Shown: positions 1 to 5,226, counted from the first letter of the stretch. The stretch is 5,826 nt of DNA from an uncultured Campylobacter sp. (GCF_938045535.1 NZ_CALIMQ010000124.1:1-5826), one strand, 5' to 3'. Program-made: numbers and translations. The notes: generated from the sequence alone by a model not told the origin.

Positions 1-82
1 GGCCTTCGTTGGAAACGGGATTTCTTCATATTCTGCTAGACAGAAGAATTCTCAGAATCTTCCTTGTGTTGTGTGTATTCAA
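1..82 (+). repeat. Primate/human alpha-satellite fragment fused to the contig start
   Basis: This stretch does not encode the N-terminal half of S12, which is what should precede the rpsL remnant. It reads as part of a ~171-bp alpha-satellite monomer. It holds a perfect CENP-B box at 4-20, then the words GATTTCTTCATATTCTGC, TAGACAGAAGAATTCTCAG and TTGTGTTGTGTGTATTCAA, all typical of human centromeric monomers. Similarity to alpha-satellite should continue as CTCACAGAGTTG after TTCAA, but at position 83 the sequence switches to rpsL. The join overlaps an AAGCTT at 81-86, so a ligation join or short microhomology is possible. A natural human-to-Campylobacter insertion inside an essential ribosomal gene is implausible, so I infer an assembly or library chimera with host DNA. 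Identification rests on recalled alpha-satellite consensus, not a search. Confidence 0.9.
4..20 (+). other. CENP-B box (17 bp) in the alpha-satellite fragment
   Basis: CTTCGTTGGAAACGGGA matches the CENP-B box consensus YTTCGTTGGAARCGGGA at all 17 positions. In human centromeres this motif is bound by CENP-B in a subset of alpha-satellite monomers. It has no expected role in a bacterium and serves here as a diagnostic of host origin. Confidence 0.9.
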
Positions 83-83
83 G

Positions 84-290
84 CTTACTAGCGGATTTGA
101 AGTCATCAGCTATATCGGCGGTGAAGGTCACAATCTACAAGAGCACTCCATAGTGCTAGTTCGTGGTGGTCGTGTAAAGGACCTACCGGGCGTTAAATAT
201 CACATCGTCCGCGGTGCGCTCGATACTGCAGGCGTTGCGAAACGAACCGTTGCAAGATCAAAATACGGTGCTAAACGACCTAAAAAATAG
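84..290 (+). CDS. rpsL: Small ribosomal subunit protein S12, C-terminal part (5' truncated)
   Basis: S12 sits at the decoding centre of the 30S subunit and controls translational accuracy. From the LTSGFEV segment onward the translation is a textbook S12 C-terminal half: SYIGGEGHNLQEHS, then VRGGRVKDLPGVKYH, then VRGALDTAG, ending SKYGAKRPKK. About 68 residues are present of a usual 123-128. The ~56 N-terminal residues are missing because the sequence upstream of position 83 is alpha-satellite. Residues read in this frame before 84 are not S12. In the KDLPG loop the Lys and Pro where streptomycin-resistance changes often map (E. coli K87, P90) are wild type. The other hotspot (E. coli K42) lies in the missing part. 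It is the first visible gene of the str operon, followed by rpsG after 69 bp. The true gene is presumably intact in the source organism. Confidence 0.95.
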   Translation, partial: LTSGFEVISYIGGEGHNLQEHSIVLVRGGRVKDLPGVKYHIVRGALDTAGVAKRTVARSKYGAKRPKK

Positions 291-349
291 TTTAGCCGAA
301 ACAGACCGGCACTAGATTTTGCCGAGTTTGAGTAAAATTTTAAAATTTG

Positions 350-354
350 AAGGA
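350..354 (+). promoter_or_regulatory. Shine-Dalgarno site of rpsG
   Basis: AAGGA lies five bases before the ATG at 360 and fixes that start. The 69-bp rpsL-rpsG spacer also holds a weak 5-bp hairpin (CGGCA 307-311 with TGCCG 320-324) and a TAAAATTTTAAAATTT run. I see no promoter or convincing terminator there. Confidence 0.8.
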
Positions 355-359
355 ATAAA

Positions 360-830
360 ATGAGAAGAAGAAAAGCTCCCGTTAGGGAAGTTATGCCTGA
401 TCCGATTTATGACAGCAAGGTAATCACAAAATTTATTAATTCGCTTATGTTCGACGGCAAAAAGAGCGTCGCTACCGAGATTATGTACGGCGCTTTAAAT
501 TTCATCGACAATAAAGGCGGTGAGAAGAAAGGCATCGAAATTTTTAACGATGCCATCGATAACGTTAAGCCTTTGATGGAGGTAAAATCTCGTCGTGTAG
601 GCGGCGCTACTTATCAGGTTCCGATCGAGGTACGACCGGTTCGCCAGCAGGCTTTGGCTATTCGCTGGATCATCTCCTTTGCGAGAAAAAGAAGCGAGCG
701 CACGATGATAGAGCGCCTGGCTTACGAGCTTATGGATGCCGCAAATTCTAAGGGCTCTTCATTTAAAAAGAAAGAAGATACCTACAAGATGGCGGAAGCC
801 AACAAAGCTTTCGCGCATTATCGTTGGTAG
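360..830 (+). CDS. rpsG: Small ribosomal subunit protein S7
   Basis: S7 binds the 3' major domain of 16S rRNA, nucleates assembly of the 30S head and lines the E-site mRNA exit. The 156-residue product has the family's usual length. It begins MRRRKAPVREVMPDP and carries the conserved stretches KFINSLMFDGKKS (around residues 22-35), VKSRRVGGATYQVPIEVRP (roughly 76-94) and ARKRSERTMIERLA. It ends EANKAFAHYRW, the normal S7 tail. The ATG follows AAGGA with a five-base gap. It lies in the conserved rpsL-rpsG-fusA order, and its stop codon overlaps the Shine-Dalgarno of fusA, so translation of the two is probably coupled. No lesions are seen. Confidence 0.98.
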   Translation: MRRRKAPVREVMPDPIYDSKVITKFINSLMFDGKKSVATEIMYGALNFIDNKGGEKKGIEIFNDAIDNVKPLMEVKSRRVGGATYQVPIEVRPVRQQALAIRWIISFARKRSERTMIERLAYELMDAANSKGSSFKKKEDTYKMAEANKAFAHYRW

Positions 831-834
831 GAGG
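829..834 (+). promoter_or_regulatory. Shine-Dalgarno site of fusA overlapping the rpsG stop
   Basis: AGGAGG, a perfect anti-16S match, starts inside the TAG stop of rpsG (828-830) and ends five bases before the fusA ATG at 840. A ribosome finishing rpsG would cover the fusA initiation site, which suggests coupled translation. Confidence 0.85.
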
Positions 835-839
835 GCATT

Positions 840-2915
840 ATGGCAAGAAAAACCCCTTTGCATATGGTTAGAAACATCGGTATTGCCGCTCACATCGATG
901 CTGGAAAGACTACTACAAGCGAAAGAATTCTATTTTTTACCGGTATGAGCCATAAGATTGGCGAGGTTCACGAGGGTGCCGCTACTATGGACTGGATGGA
1001 GCAGGAGCGCGAGCGTGGCATTACGATTACGTCTGCGGCAACGACCTGCTTTTGGAATAATCATCAGATAAATTTGATCGACACCCCGGGCCACGTTGAT
1101 TTTACTATCGAAGTCGAGCGCTCGATGCGCGTTTTAGATGGTGCGGTAGCAGTATTTTGCTCTGTAGGTGGCGTTCAGCCTCAAAGCGAGACCGTTTGGC
1201 GTCAAGCGAATAAATACCATGTTCCGCGCATCATTTTCGTAAATAAGATGGACCGCGTAGGCGCAAATTTTTATAATGTCGAACAGCAAGTAAAAGATAG
1301 GCTCAAAGCACATCCTGTTCCTATTCAAATTCCGATCGGCGCAGAGGATGATTTCAAGGGTGTTATAGATTTGGTTACTATGAAGGCGCTCGTTTGGGAT
1401 GATAGCAAGGGTCCTTCTGCTCCGGAGATCGTTGAAATTCCTGCCGAGCTACGAGAAAAAGCGCAAGAGTATCGCGACAAGATGATTGAGGCGGTAGCAG
1501 AGACTGATGAAGCTTTGATGGAGAAGTATTTTAACGGTGAAGAGCTAAGCGTAGAAGAGATTAAAAAGGGCATCAAGAAAGGCTGCTTAAGCCTAAGCTT
1601 TTTTCCTATGCTATGCGGTACCGCGTTTAAAAATAAGGGCGTGCAGCCTTTGTTAGATGCAGTCGTAGATTATCTGCCTGCGCCGGATGAAGTGCCTGCG
1701 ATTAAGGGTCAGTATGAGGACGGCAGCGAGGTTCACGTAAGCTCTACTGACGAGGGCGAGTTTGCGGGTCTTGGATTTAAGATTATGACCGATCCTTTTG
1801 TAGGTCAGCTTACATTCGTGCGCGTATATCGCGGCGTTTTGGAAAGCGGTAGCTACGTCGTAAATACCGGCAAGGGTAAAAAAGAGCGCATCGGCCGCTT
1901 GCTAAGAATGCACTCTAATAAACGCGAAGAGATCAAAGAGCTATATGCGGGCGAGATCGGCGCCGTTGTGGGTCTTAAAGACACTCTTACGGGCGATACT
2001 CTAGCTAGCGAAAAAGATAAGGTAATTTTGGAGCGTATGGAATTTCCTGATCCCGTTATCAGCGTAGCAGTGGAGCCTAAAACCAAAGCCGATCAAGAAA
2101 AAATGGGTATCGCGCTTCAAAAATTGGCGCAAGAAGATCCGAGCTTTAGGGTCGCGACCGACGAAGAGAGCGGACAAACGATCATTTCGGGAATGGGCGA
2201 GCTGCACCTTGAGATCATCGTAGATAGAATGCTTAGAGAATTTAAAGTCGAGGCCGAGGTCGGACAGCCGCAGGTCGCATATCGCGAGACTATCCGCAAA
2301 AAGGTCGAGCAAGAGTACAAATACGCCAAACAATCGGGCGGTCGCGGTCAATACGGTCACGTATTTTTGCGCCTAGAGCCTTTGGAGCCTGGCACCGGAT
2401 ATGAGTTCGTAAACGATATAAAAGGCGGCGCGATTCCAAAAGAATACATCCCTGCGGTCGATAAGGGCTGCCAAGAGGCGATGCAAAATGGCGTTTTGGC
2501 GGGCTATCCGGTCGAGGACGTGCGCGTAACGGTCTATGACGGAAGCTACCACGAAGTCGACAGCTCCGAAATGGCGTTTAAACTCGCCGCTTCTATGGGC
2601 TTTAAAGAGGGCGCTAGAAAAGCGGGCGCCGTAATCTTGGAGCCTATGATGAAGGTCGAGGTAGAAACCCCTGAGGAGTATATGGGCGACGTCATCGGCG
2701 ATCTAAACAAGCGCCGCGGACAGGTCAATAACATGAGCGAGCGCGGCGGTAATAAGATCATCGACGCGTTCTGCCCGCTTTCGGAGATGTTCGGTTACTC
2801 GACTGATCTGCGCTCTCAGACGCAGGGTCGCGCGACCTATTCGATGGAATTTGATCACTACGACGAGGTTCCTAAAAACGTCGGCGAAGAGATCATCAAA
2901 AAGCGTAACGGCTAA
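840..2915 (+). CDS. fusA: Translation elongation factor G (EF-G)
   Basis: EF-G is the GTPase that drives tRNA-mRNA translocation on the ribosome and, with RRF, subunit recycling. The 691-residue length is typical for the family. The GTPase motifs are complete: P-loop AHIDAGKT (17-24), switch I with RGITITSAAT (59-68), DTPGH (81-85) with the catalytic-site His85, NKMD (135-138) and the G5 segment CGTAF (259-263). Domain II follows (around GEFAGLGFKIMTDPFVGQLTFVR), then domain III (SGMGELHLEI), domain IV (GGRGQYGHV and the later KEYIPAVDKG) and domain V (MKVEVETPEEYMGDVIGDLNKRRG). It ends the str operon. No tuf follows, as is usual in Campylobacterota, where tuf lies elsewhere. One oddity is a marked change in synonymous codon choice near residue 422 (see findings). 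The protein itself looks functional. Confidence 0.98.
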   Translation: MARKTPLHMVRNIGIAAHIDAGKTTTSERILFFTGMSHKIGEVHEGAATMDWMEQERERGITITSAATTCFWNNHQINLIDTPGHVDFTIEVERSMRVLDGAVAVFCSVGGVQPQSETVWRQANKYHVPRIIFVNKMDRVGANFYNVEQQVKDRLKAHPVPIQIPIGAEDDFKGVIDLVTMKALVWDDSKGPSAPEIVEIPAELREKAQEYRDKMIEAVAETDEALMEKYFNGEELSVEEIKKGIKKGCLSLSFFPMLCGTAFKNKGVQPLLDAVVDYLPAPDEVPAIKGQYEDGSEVHVSSTDEGEFAGLGFKIMTDPFVGQLTFVRVYRGVLESGSYVVNTGKGKKERIGRLLRMHSNKREEIKELYAGEIGAVVGLKDTLTGDTLASEKDKVILERMEFPDPVISVAVEPKTKADQEKMGIALQKLAQEDPSFRVATDEESGQTIISGMGELHLEIIVDRMLREFKVEAEVGQPQVAYRETIRKKVEQEYKYAKQSGGRGQYGHVFLRLEPLEPGTGYEFVNDIKGGAIPKEYIPAVDKGCQEAMQNGVLAGYPVEDVRVTVYDGSYHEVDSSEMAFKLAASMGFKEGARKAGAVILEPMMKVEVETPEEYMGDVIGDLNKRRGQVNNMSERGGNKIIDAFCPLSEMFGYSTDLRSQTQGRATYSMEFDHYDEVPKNVGEEIIKKRNG

Positions 2916-2930
2916 GCTTAACGGACGCTA

Positions 2931-2960
2931 GGGTGCGGCGATAGCTTTATCGCCAAACCT
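2931..2960 (+). terminator. Possible hairpin after fusA
   Basis: GGCGATA (2937-2943) pairs perfectly with TATCGCC (2948-2954) around a four-base GCTT loop. A two-by-two internal loop separates this from an outer GGGT/ACCT helix (2931-2934 with 2957-2960, one G-U pair). It starts 15 bases after the fusA stop, which suits a transcript-end structure. No clean U-tract follows directly (CGGCGCTTCTTTAAATTTT), so intrinsic termination is uncertain. Confidence 0.45.
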
Positions 2961-3318
2961 CGGCGCTTCTTTAAATTTTAAAACGGCTCTTAGAATTTAA
3001 CCCGCTTTACGAGCCAAAATTTTAACTCACACTCTGGTTTCAAATAAAATTTCAACTCAAAATTTTAACCTCTACCGATCGCAAATTTAGATCAAAAAAA
3101 TTTCAATTAAATTTAAAAATTCAAAGCATAACTTAAAATGCGCTCATGATGCCGTGTCTATTATCGTTTTACTAGAGATTTCTTTCTTTCGCAGAGAAAG
3201 CATGCATGTCGCTATATGCTTTGATTTACATTCACGAACAAAATCGCCGCAAGCGGGATCGCACAAACAGGGTGAAATTTTACCTTCGACGCAGCCTTAA
3301 GGCGGAGCGTAACTATCA

Positions 3319-3451
3319 TAGACCTATATCGGATCGCAATCACCAGTGCTTTATGCTAAGTTGCGGTATTCTCGGGCACTTTAATTACACCGCCGCTTTA
3401 CGCCGTAAAATTTTATCTTCGAGCAATCTACGCGCCGTTCATATAGGTCTA
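3319..3451. repeat. 11-bp inverted repeat pair bracketing ~111 bp, with internal repeats
   Basis: TAGACCTATAT (3319-3329) is exactly complementary to ATATAGGTCTA (3441-3451). Between the arms is a weak inner inverted pair, AGTGC (3345-3349) with GCACT (3376-3380). A direct repeat AAATTTTAYCTTCGA (3275-3289 and 3408-3422, 14 of 15 bases) has one copy outside the left arm and one inside the right. The layout resembles an eroded small non-autonomous element or a structured non-coding region. No target-site duplication could be picked out by eye. Confidence 0.5.
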
Positions 3452-3501
3452 GCTAACACCCAAACTCGCCCGTTCTCGGATTTAGCAGGCGTTTGCTTTC
3501 G

Positions 3502-3519
3502 CGGGCTATAATGCGCCCG
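3502..3519 (+). promoter_or_regulatory. Putative tpx promoter: TATAAT inside a short GC inverted repeat
   Basis: A perfect -10 hexamer TATAAT (3507-3512) sits 34 bases before the tpx start and preceding bases include T-rich GTTTGCTTT. No good -35 is visible, which is usual for Campylobacter vegetative promoters. The box lies in the loop between CGGGC (3502-3506) and GCCCG (3515-3519), and TTTTAAATTT follows. The inverted repeat could be an operator, or the RNA hairpin plus T-run could act as a weak terminator for upstream readthrough. Promoter function is inferred from sequence only. Confidence 0.55.
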
Positions 3520-3536
3520 TTTTAAATTTCAAAACA

Positions 3537-3541
3537 AAGGA
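3537..3541 (+). promoter_or_regulatory. Shine-Dalgarno site of tpx
   Basis: AAGGA lies five bases before the ATG at 3547, the same spacing as rpsG and fusA, and supports that start. Confidence 0.8.
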
Positions 3542-3546
3542 AAATT

Positions 3547-3996
3547 ATGCAACAAACTAAATTGCAAGGCGTAAGCGTCGGTCTTTCGGGCAACGAGCTT
3601 AAGCTGGGAGATAAGGCGCCTGTGGTTAGCCTGGTCGCGGCCGATCTTAGCGAGGTCAAAGTCGGCGGCGGCACGGACAAGGCACAGGTCATCATCGCCG
3701 TGCCGTCGCTGGATACGGACGTGTGCGCGACCGAGACGCGCAAATTTAACGAGCGCGCCGCGAGTATAAAAAATACCGAGGTTTTCGTGATCTCGATGGA
3801 TCTGCCGTTTGCCGCGGGCAGATTTTGTTCGACCGAGGGGATCAAAAATTTACGCGCCCTAAGCGATTTTCGCGATAAGGAGTTTGCGCGCGCATACGGC
3901 GTGCTGATCGCGGACGGCGCGCTTGCGGGGCTAACGTGCCGCGCGGTTTTCGTCGTGGATACCGCGGACGGGCGCCTTGCTCGCCCGCAACTTTAA
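3547..3996 (+). CDS. tpx: Thiol peroxidase (Tpx, atypical 2-Cys peroxiredoxin), C-terminally truncated
   Basis: Tpx reduces hydrogen peroxide and alkyl hydroperoxides with electrons from thioredoxin, in the cytoplasm or periplasm depending on species. No signal peptide is seen here. The signature SLDTDVCATETRKFN (54-68) holds the peroxidatic Cys60 and Thr57. The resolving Cys94 is in DLPFAAGRFCSTEG (85-98), and Arg132 is in GLTCRAVFVVD. The core aligns end to end with family members up to DGR (141-143), but the product is 149 residues against a usual 164-168. The normal ending (a strand, then an EPDY-type helix) is replaced by LARPQL and a stop. No alternative frame just downstream restores the family tail, so a simple one-base frameshift does not explain it. 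The GC-rich codon choice differs from rpsG and early fusA. A monocistronic unit is likely. Activity is uncertain because the missing helix packs near the dimer interface. Confidence 0.93.
   Translation: MQQTKLQGVSVGLSGNELKLGDKAPVVSLVAADLSEVKVGGGTDKAQVIIAVPSLDTDVCATETRKFNERAASIKNTEVFVISMDLPFAAGRFCSTEGIKNLRALSDFRDKEFARAYGVLIADGALAGLTCRAVFVVDTADGRLARPQL
3969..3987 (+). terminator. GC hairpin covering the last codons of tpx
   Basis: CGGGCG (3969-3974) and CGCCCG (3982-3987) form a perfect 6-bp stem with a seven-base loop, followed by CAACTTTAAATT. It coincides with the point where Tpx homology ends. It could work as a weak terminator or mark a rearrangement or deletion end point. The poor T-tract argues against strong intrinsic termination. 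Confidence 0.35.
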
Positions 3997-4220
3997 ATTC
4001 TAAAATTCCACGGCGCCCTTAAATTTAGCAGGCCATGTTTTAAATTTCGGCGAATCGCGTTTGCGATATTTCTTGTGCAGTTCGCAATAGAATTTTAAAA
4101 TTCTATCCCCAATCAATTTATAAATTTATCTCATATTCGGCGTACTTTTTATCTACTCACGCATATTATGATTTGAAAAAACAGCGCGCGATCGGGGTTA
4201 AATTTTAGCGCAAAAATACA
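3997..4220. other. AT-rich spacer after tpx, no gene
   Basis: No open frame with a ribosome site is visible. There is a 5-bp hairpin ATCGC-GTTT-GCGAT (4054-4067) followed by ATTTCTT, which is a possible weak terminator for tpx. The long palindrome is annotated separately. Several AAATTTTA-type words occur. No remnant of the missing Tpx tail was found by eye in any frame. Confidence 0.6.
4087..4106. repeat. Perfect 20-bp AT palindrome
   Basis: ATAGAATTTT (4087-4096) is immediately followed by its exact complement AAAATTCTAT (4097-4106). With no loop it is more suited to a dimeric DNA-binding protein than to an RNA terminator. It lies ~90 bp past the tpx stop, with CCCC after it. It is built on the common AATTTTAAAATT word of this genome, so chance is possible. 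Confidence 0.6.
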
Positions 4221-4336
4221 GGCGGCAGTATTGCGAAACTAGACGAGGCGCGGATGAAATTTGCGGGCGGAGCGCGCGTATATACAATACGTGACCGAGC
4301 AAATTTTAGACGTAACGACGTATAGCAAAATAAGAC
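4221..4336 (+). repeat. Fold-back intergenic repeat, copy 1
   Basis: This is the first of two adjacent degenerate copies. Landmarks shared in order with copy 2 are AGTATT, TAGACGAGGCG (4240-4250), GGAGC (4269-4273), AATACGTGAC (4286-4295), AAATTT (4301-4306) and AACGACGTATA (4314-4324). The element can fold on itself. The inner arms AAATTTGC (4257-4264) and GCAAATTT (4299-4306) are perfect. The tip is CGCGTAT/ATACGTG (4275-4281 with 4287-4293, one G-U pair), and TTGC/GCAA (4231-4234 with 4325-4328) remains of the outer arm. It has no coding capacity. It looks like a non-autonomous palindromic intergenic element. Confidence 0.75.
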
Positions 4337-4353
4337 AACGCGCGCAAAGATAA

Positions 4354-4470
4354 GGCGAAGTATTTTTTCTTTAGACGAGGCGGAAATAAGCCGAATGAAG
4401 GAGCTTATATTATAATACGCGACTGAAATTCGGCGAAATTTCCAACGACGTATAAAGGAAAAAAAGAGCC
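4354..4470 (+). repeat. Fold-back intergenic repeat, copy 2
   Basis: This copy starts 133 bp after copy 1 with the same landmarks at nearly the same spacing: AGTATT, TAGACGAGGCG (4372-4382), GGAGC (4400-4404), AATACGCGAC (4414-4423), AACGACGTATA (4444-4454). The arms are better preserved. TTTTTTCTTTA (4363-4373) pairs with TAAAG-G-AAAAAA (4453-4464) with one bulged G. GGAAAT (4382-4387) pairs with ATTTCC (4438-4443), and GCCGAAT (4390-4396) with ATTCGGC (4428-4434). GGC/GCC closes the ends. The inner arms differ in sequence from those of copy 1 yet remain complementary. The element ends one base before the second stop of the neighbouring DUF4272 frame. Confidence 0.78.
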
Positions 4471-4471
4471 G

Positions 4472-4549
4472 CTAAGTATTCAAGTCCGGATAATCCCACG
4501 CGTTATATTCATCCGTCAGATTATCATTCTCCGCTCCCTTACAGCATAG
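4472..4549 (-). pseudogene. Severed C-terminal tail of the DUF4272 gene
   Basis: Reading on in the same minus-strand frame past the amber codon at 4550-4552 gives 25 sense codons and then TAG at 4472-4474. The peptide is LCCKGAENDNLTDE, then YNAWDYPDLNT. It is acidic and aromatic, as DUF4272 tails commonly are. Restoring the amber to Trp would give a 247-residue protein with the ...GLEWL... sequence expected near the family C-terminus. This stretch is therefore most likely the genuine gene end, separated by a nonsense change or a base error. Confidence 0.75.
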
Positions 4550-5215
4550 CTACTCTAGCCCGCCGCGCCTCTCCATCACGACCTCTTCATCAAGTCCTGC
4601 GCAGTCTGAGCCGTGCACGCGGGCATTGACGCACGCCCAGTGGTAGCGGTAGATGAGATCGAGCGCCTGCAGGATTTCATCCGTGTCGCGTAGCTTCACG
4701 CGTGCCGAAAAATCGCCGCCGCTAAAGGTGTCCATCACAAATCCGCAGTCGCAGATCTCGCTCGGAAAGCTAAGTTCCTCCACGAGCCCCATGGCCCACA
4801 TCAGCGCCCACAGCGACTCATATTTCCAGCCCATATTCACGGCCTCGTCGCGGCTTGCTTCGCCCTGCGTGACGCGGCGCTCCATACGCGTGAGCTTGTC
4901 TATGCAGCCGTAGCGGTTATCTAGAAAGCCCTGCGCGCCCTGCTTATCCTCGTCTGCAAGCTTACCCTCGTCTCTGATCGAGCAGGCACACATTATCGCC
5001 GCGTAAGAACAGATCGCGCGAGCGATGACCTCGTCCTTTTCGCGCGGGGCAACCTCGTCCGTCTCGTATCGTAGCGGCAGATGATCTATATACGGCACGC
5101 CATGCGATTTTAAAATTTCGATGCTTATATCCTTGCGCTCCTGCGCGGTCTTGCCGATCTTTGCGGCGTTTGCGCTATTTTTGCCGCCTTTTTTGAAAAA
5201 ATCTGAAAACGCCAT
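4550..5215 (-). CDS. DUF4272 domain-containing protein, amber-truncated
   Basis: The function of this family is unknown; no enzymatic role should be assumed. The 221-residue product has a basic N-terminus (MAFSDFFKKGGKNS) and no signal peptide. It then carries the family's recognisable blocks: HGVPYIDHLPLRYETDEV (38-55), an Ala-rich helix EVIARAICSYAAIMCACSI (62-80), the highly typical YESLWALMWAMGLVEEL (132-148), CD (155-156), LRDTDEILQALDLIYRYHWACVNAR (175-199), and GLDEEVVMERRGGLE at the end. The family normally continues through Trp-Leu after this point. Here a TAG stands where TGG is expected, and the remaining 25 codons follow in frame. The start is set by AAGGAG five bases upstream. 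It is transcribed away from gpx and toward tpx, alone on its strand. The truncated form might still fold, since only the tail is lost. Confidence 0.88.
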   Translation of the reverse strand: MAFSDFFKKGGKNSANAAKIGKTAQERKDISIEILKSHGVPYIDHLPLRYETDEVAPREKDEVIARAICSYAAIMCACSIRDEGKLADEDKQGAQGFLDNRYGCIDKLTRMERRVTQGEASRDEAVNMGWKYESLWALMWAMGLVEELSFPSEICDCGFVMDTFSGGDFSARVKLRDTDEILQALDLIYRYHWACVNARVHGSDCAGLDEEVVMERRGGLE

Positions 5216-5220
5216 GAGCT

Positions 5221-5226
5221 CTCCTT
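5221..5226 (-). promoter_or_regulatory. Shine-Dalgarno site of the DUF4272 gene
   Basis: On the minus strand AAGGAG lies five bases before the ATG (5215-5213), the same spacing used by the other genes here, and decides this start. Confidence 0.8.

Larger units (their letters stand above)
2916..3546. other. AT-rich 631-bp spacer between fusA and tpx, no convincing gene
   Basis: After the fusA hairpin the region is dominated by AAATTTTA/TAAAATTT words, including a near-direct repeat AAAATTTYAACTCA at 3016-3029 and 3046-3059. From ~3190 to 3480 composition becomes more mixed. This part holds a 7-bp hairpin (AAAGCAT/ATGCTTT near 3197-3222), a 10-bp palindrome GCCTTAAGGC (3294-3303), and separated inverted and direct repeats annotated separately. 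A 101-codon open frame at 3206-3511 has no good ribosome site and no recognisable motif, and its stop lies inside the tpx TATAAT box, so I do not call it a gene. No tRNA, rRNA or known riboswitch is recognisable. The region may be eroded coding or mobile DNA. Confidence 0.7.

Noticed and set aside
9..83. Extended S12 reading frame beginning at a TTG at position 9
   Set aside because: The ~25 residues before LTSGFEV bear no resemblance to S12 and are translated from alpha-satellite DNA. The frame is open by chance.
736..948. Open frame overlapping the rpsG-fusA junction, plus several minus-strand frames inside fusA
   Set aside because: They lie wholly across well-established genes in other frames and have no ribosome sites or family similarity, so they are shadows.
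3016..3069. AAAATTTYAACTCA near-repeats considered as iterons or an origin
   Set aside because: Only two or three copies within low-complexity AT sequence. No DnaA-box cluster or replication gene is seen.
3206..3511. 101-codon plus-strand open frame before tpx
   Set aside because: No convincing Shine-Dalgarno and no recognisable motif. It crosses inverted repeats, and its stop codon is inside the tpx TATAAT box.
3522..3845. Minus-strand open frame opposite tpx
   Set aside because: Antisense shadow of tpx. Low-complexity Ser/Leu/Thr content arises from the GC-rich codons of the sense gene.
4221..4470. Tandem repeats considered as a CRISPR array
   Set aside because: Only two long degenerate copies with internal palindromes and no short identical repeats with unique spacers, and no cas genes nearby.
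4653..4913. Plus-strand open frame opposite the DUF4272 gene
   Set aside because: Antisense shadow. The opposite strand carries clear DUF4272 family motifs and a good ribosome site.
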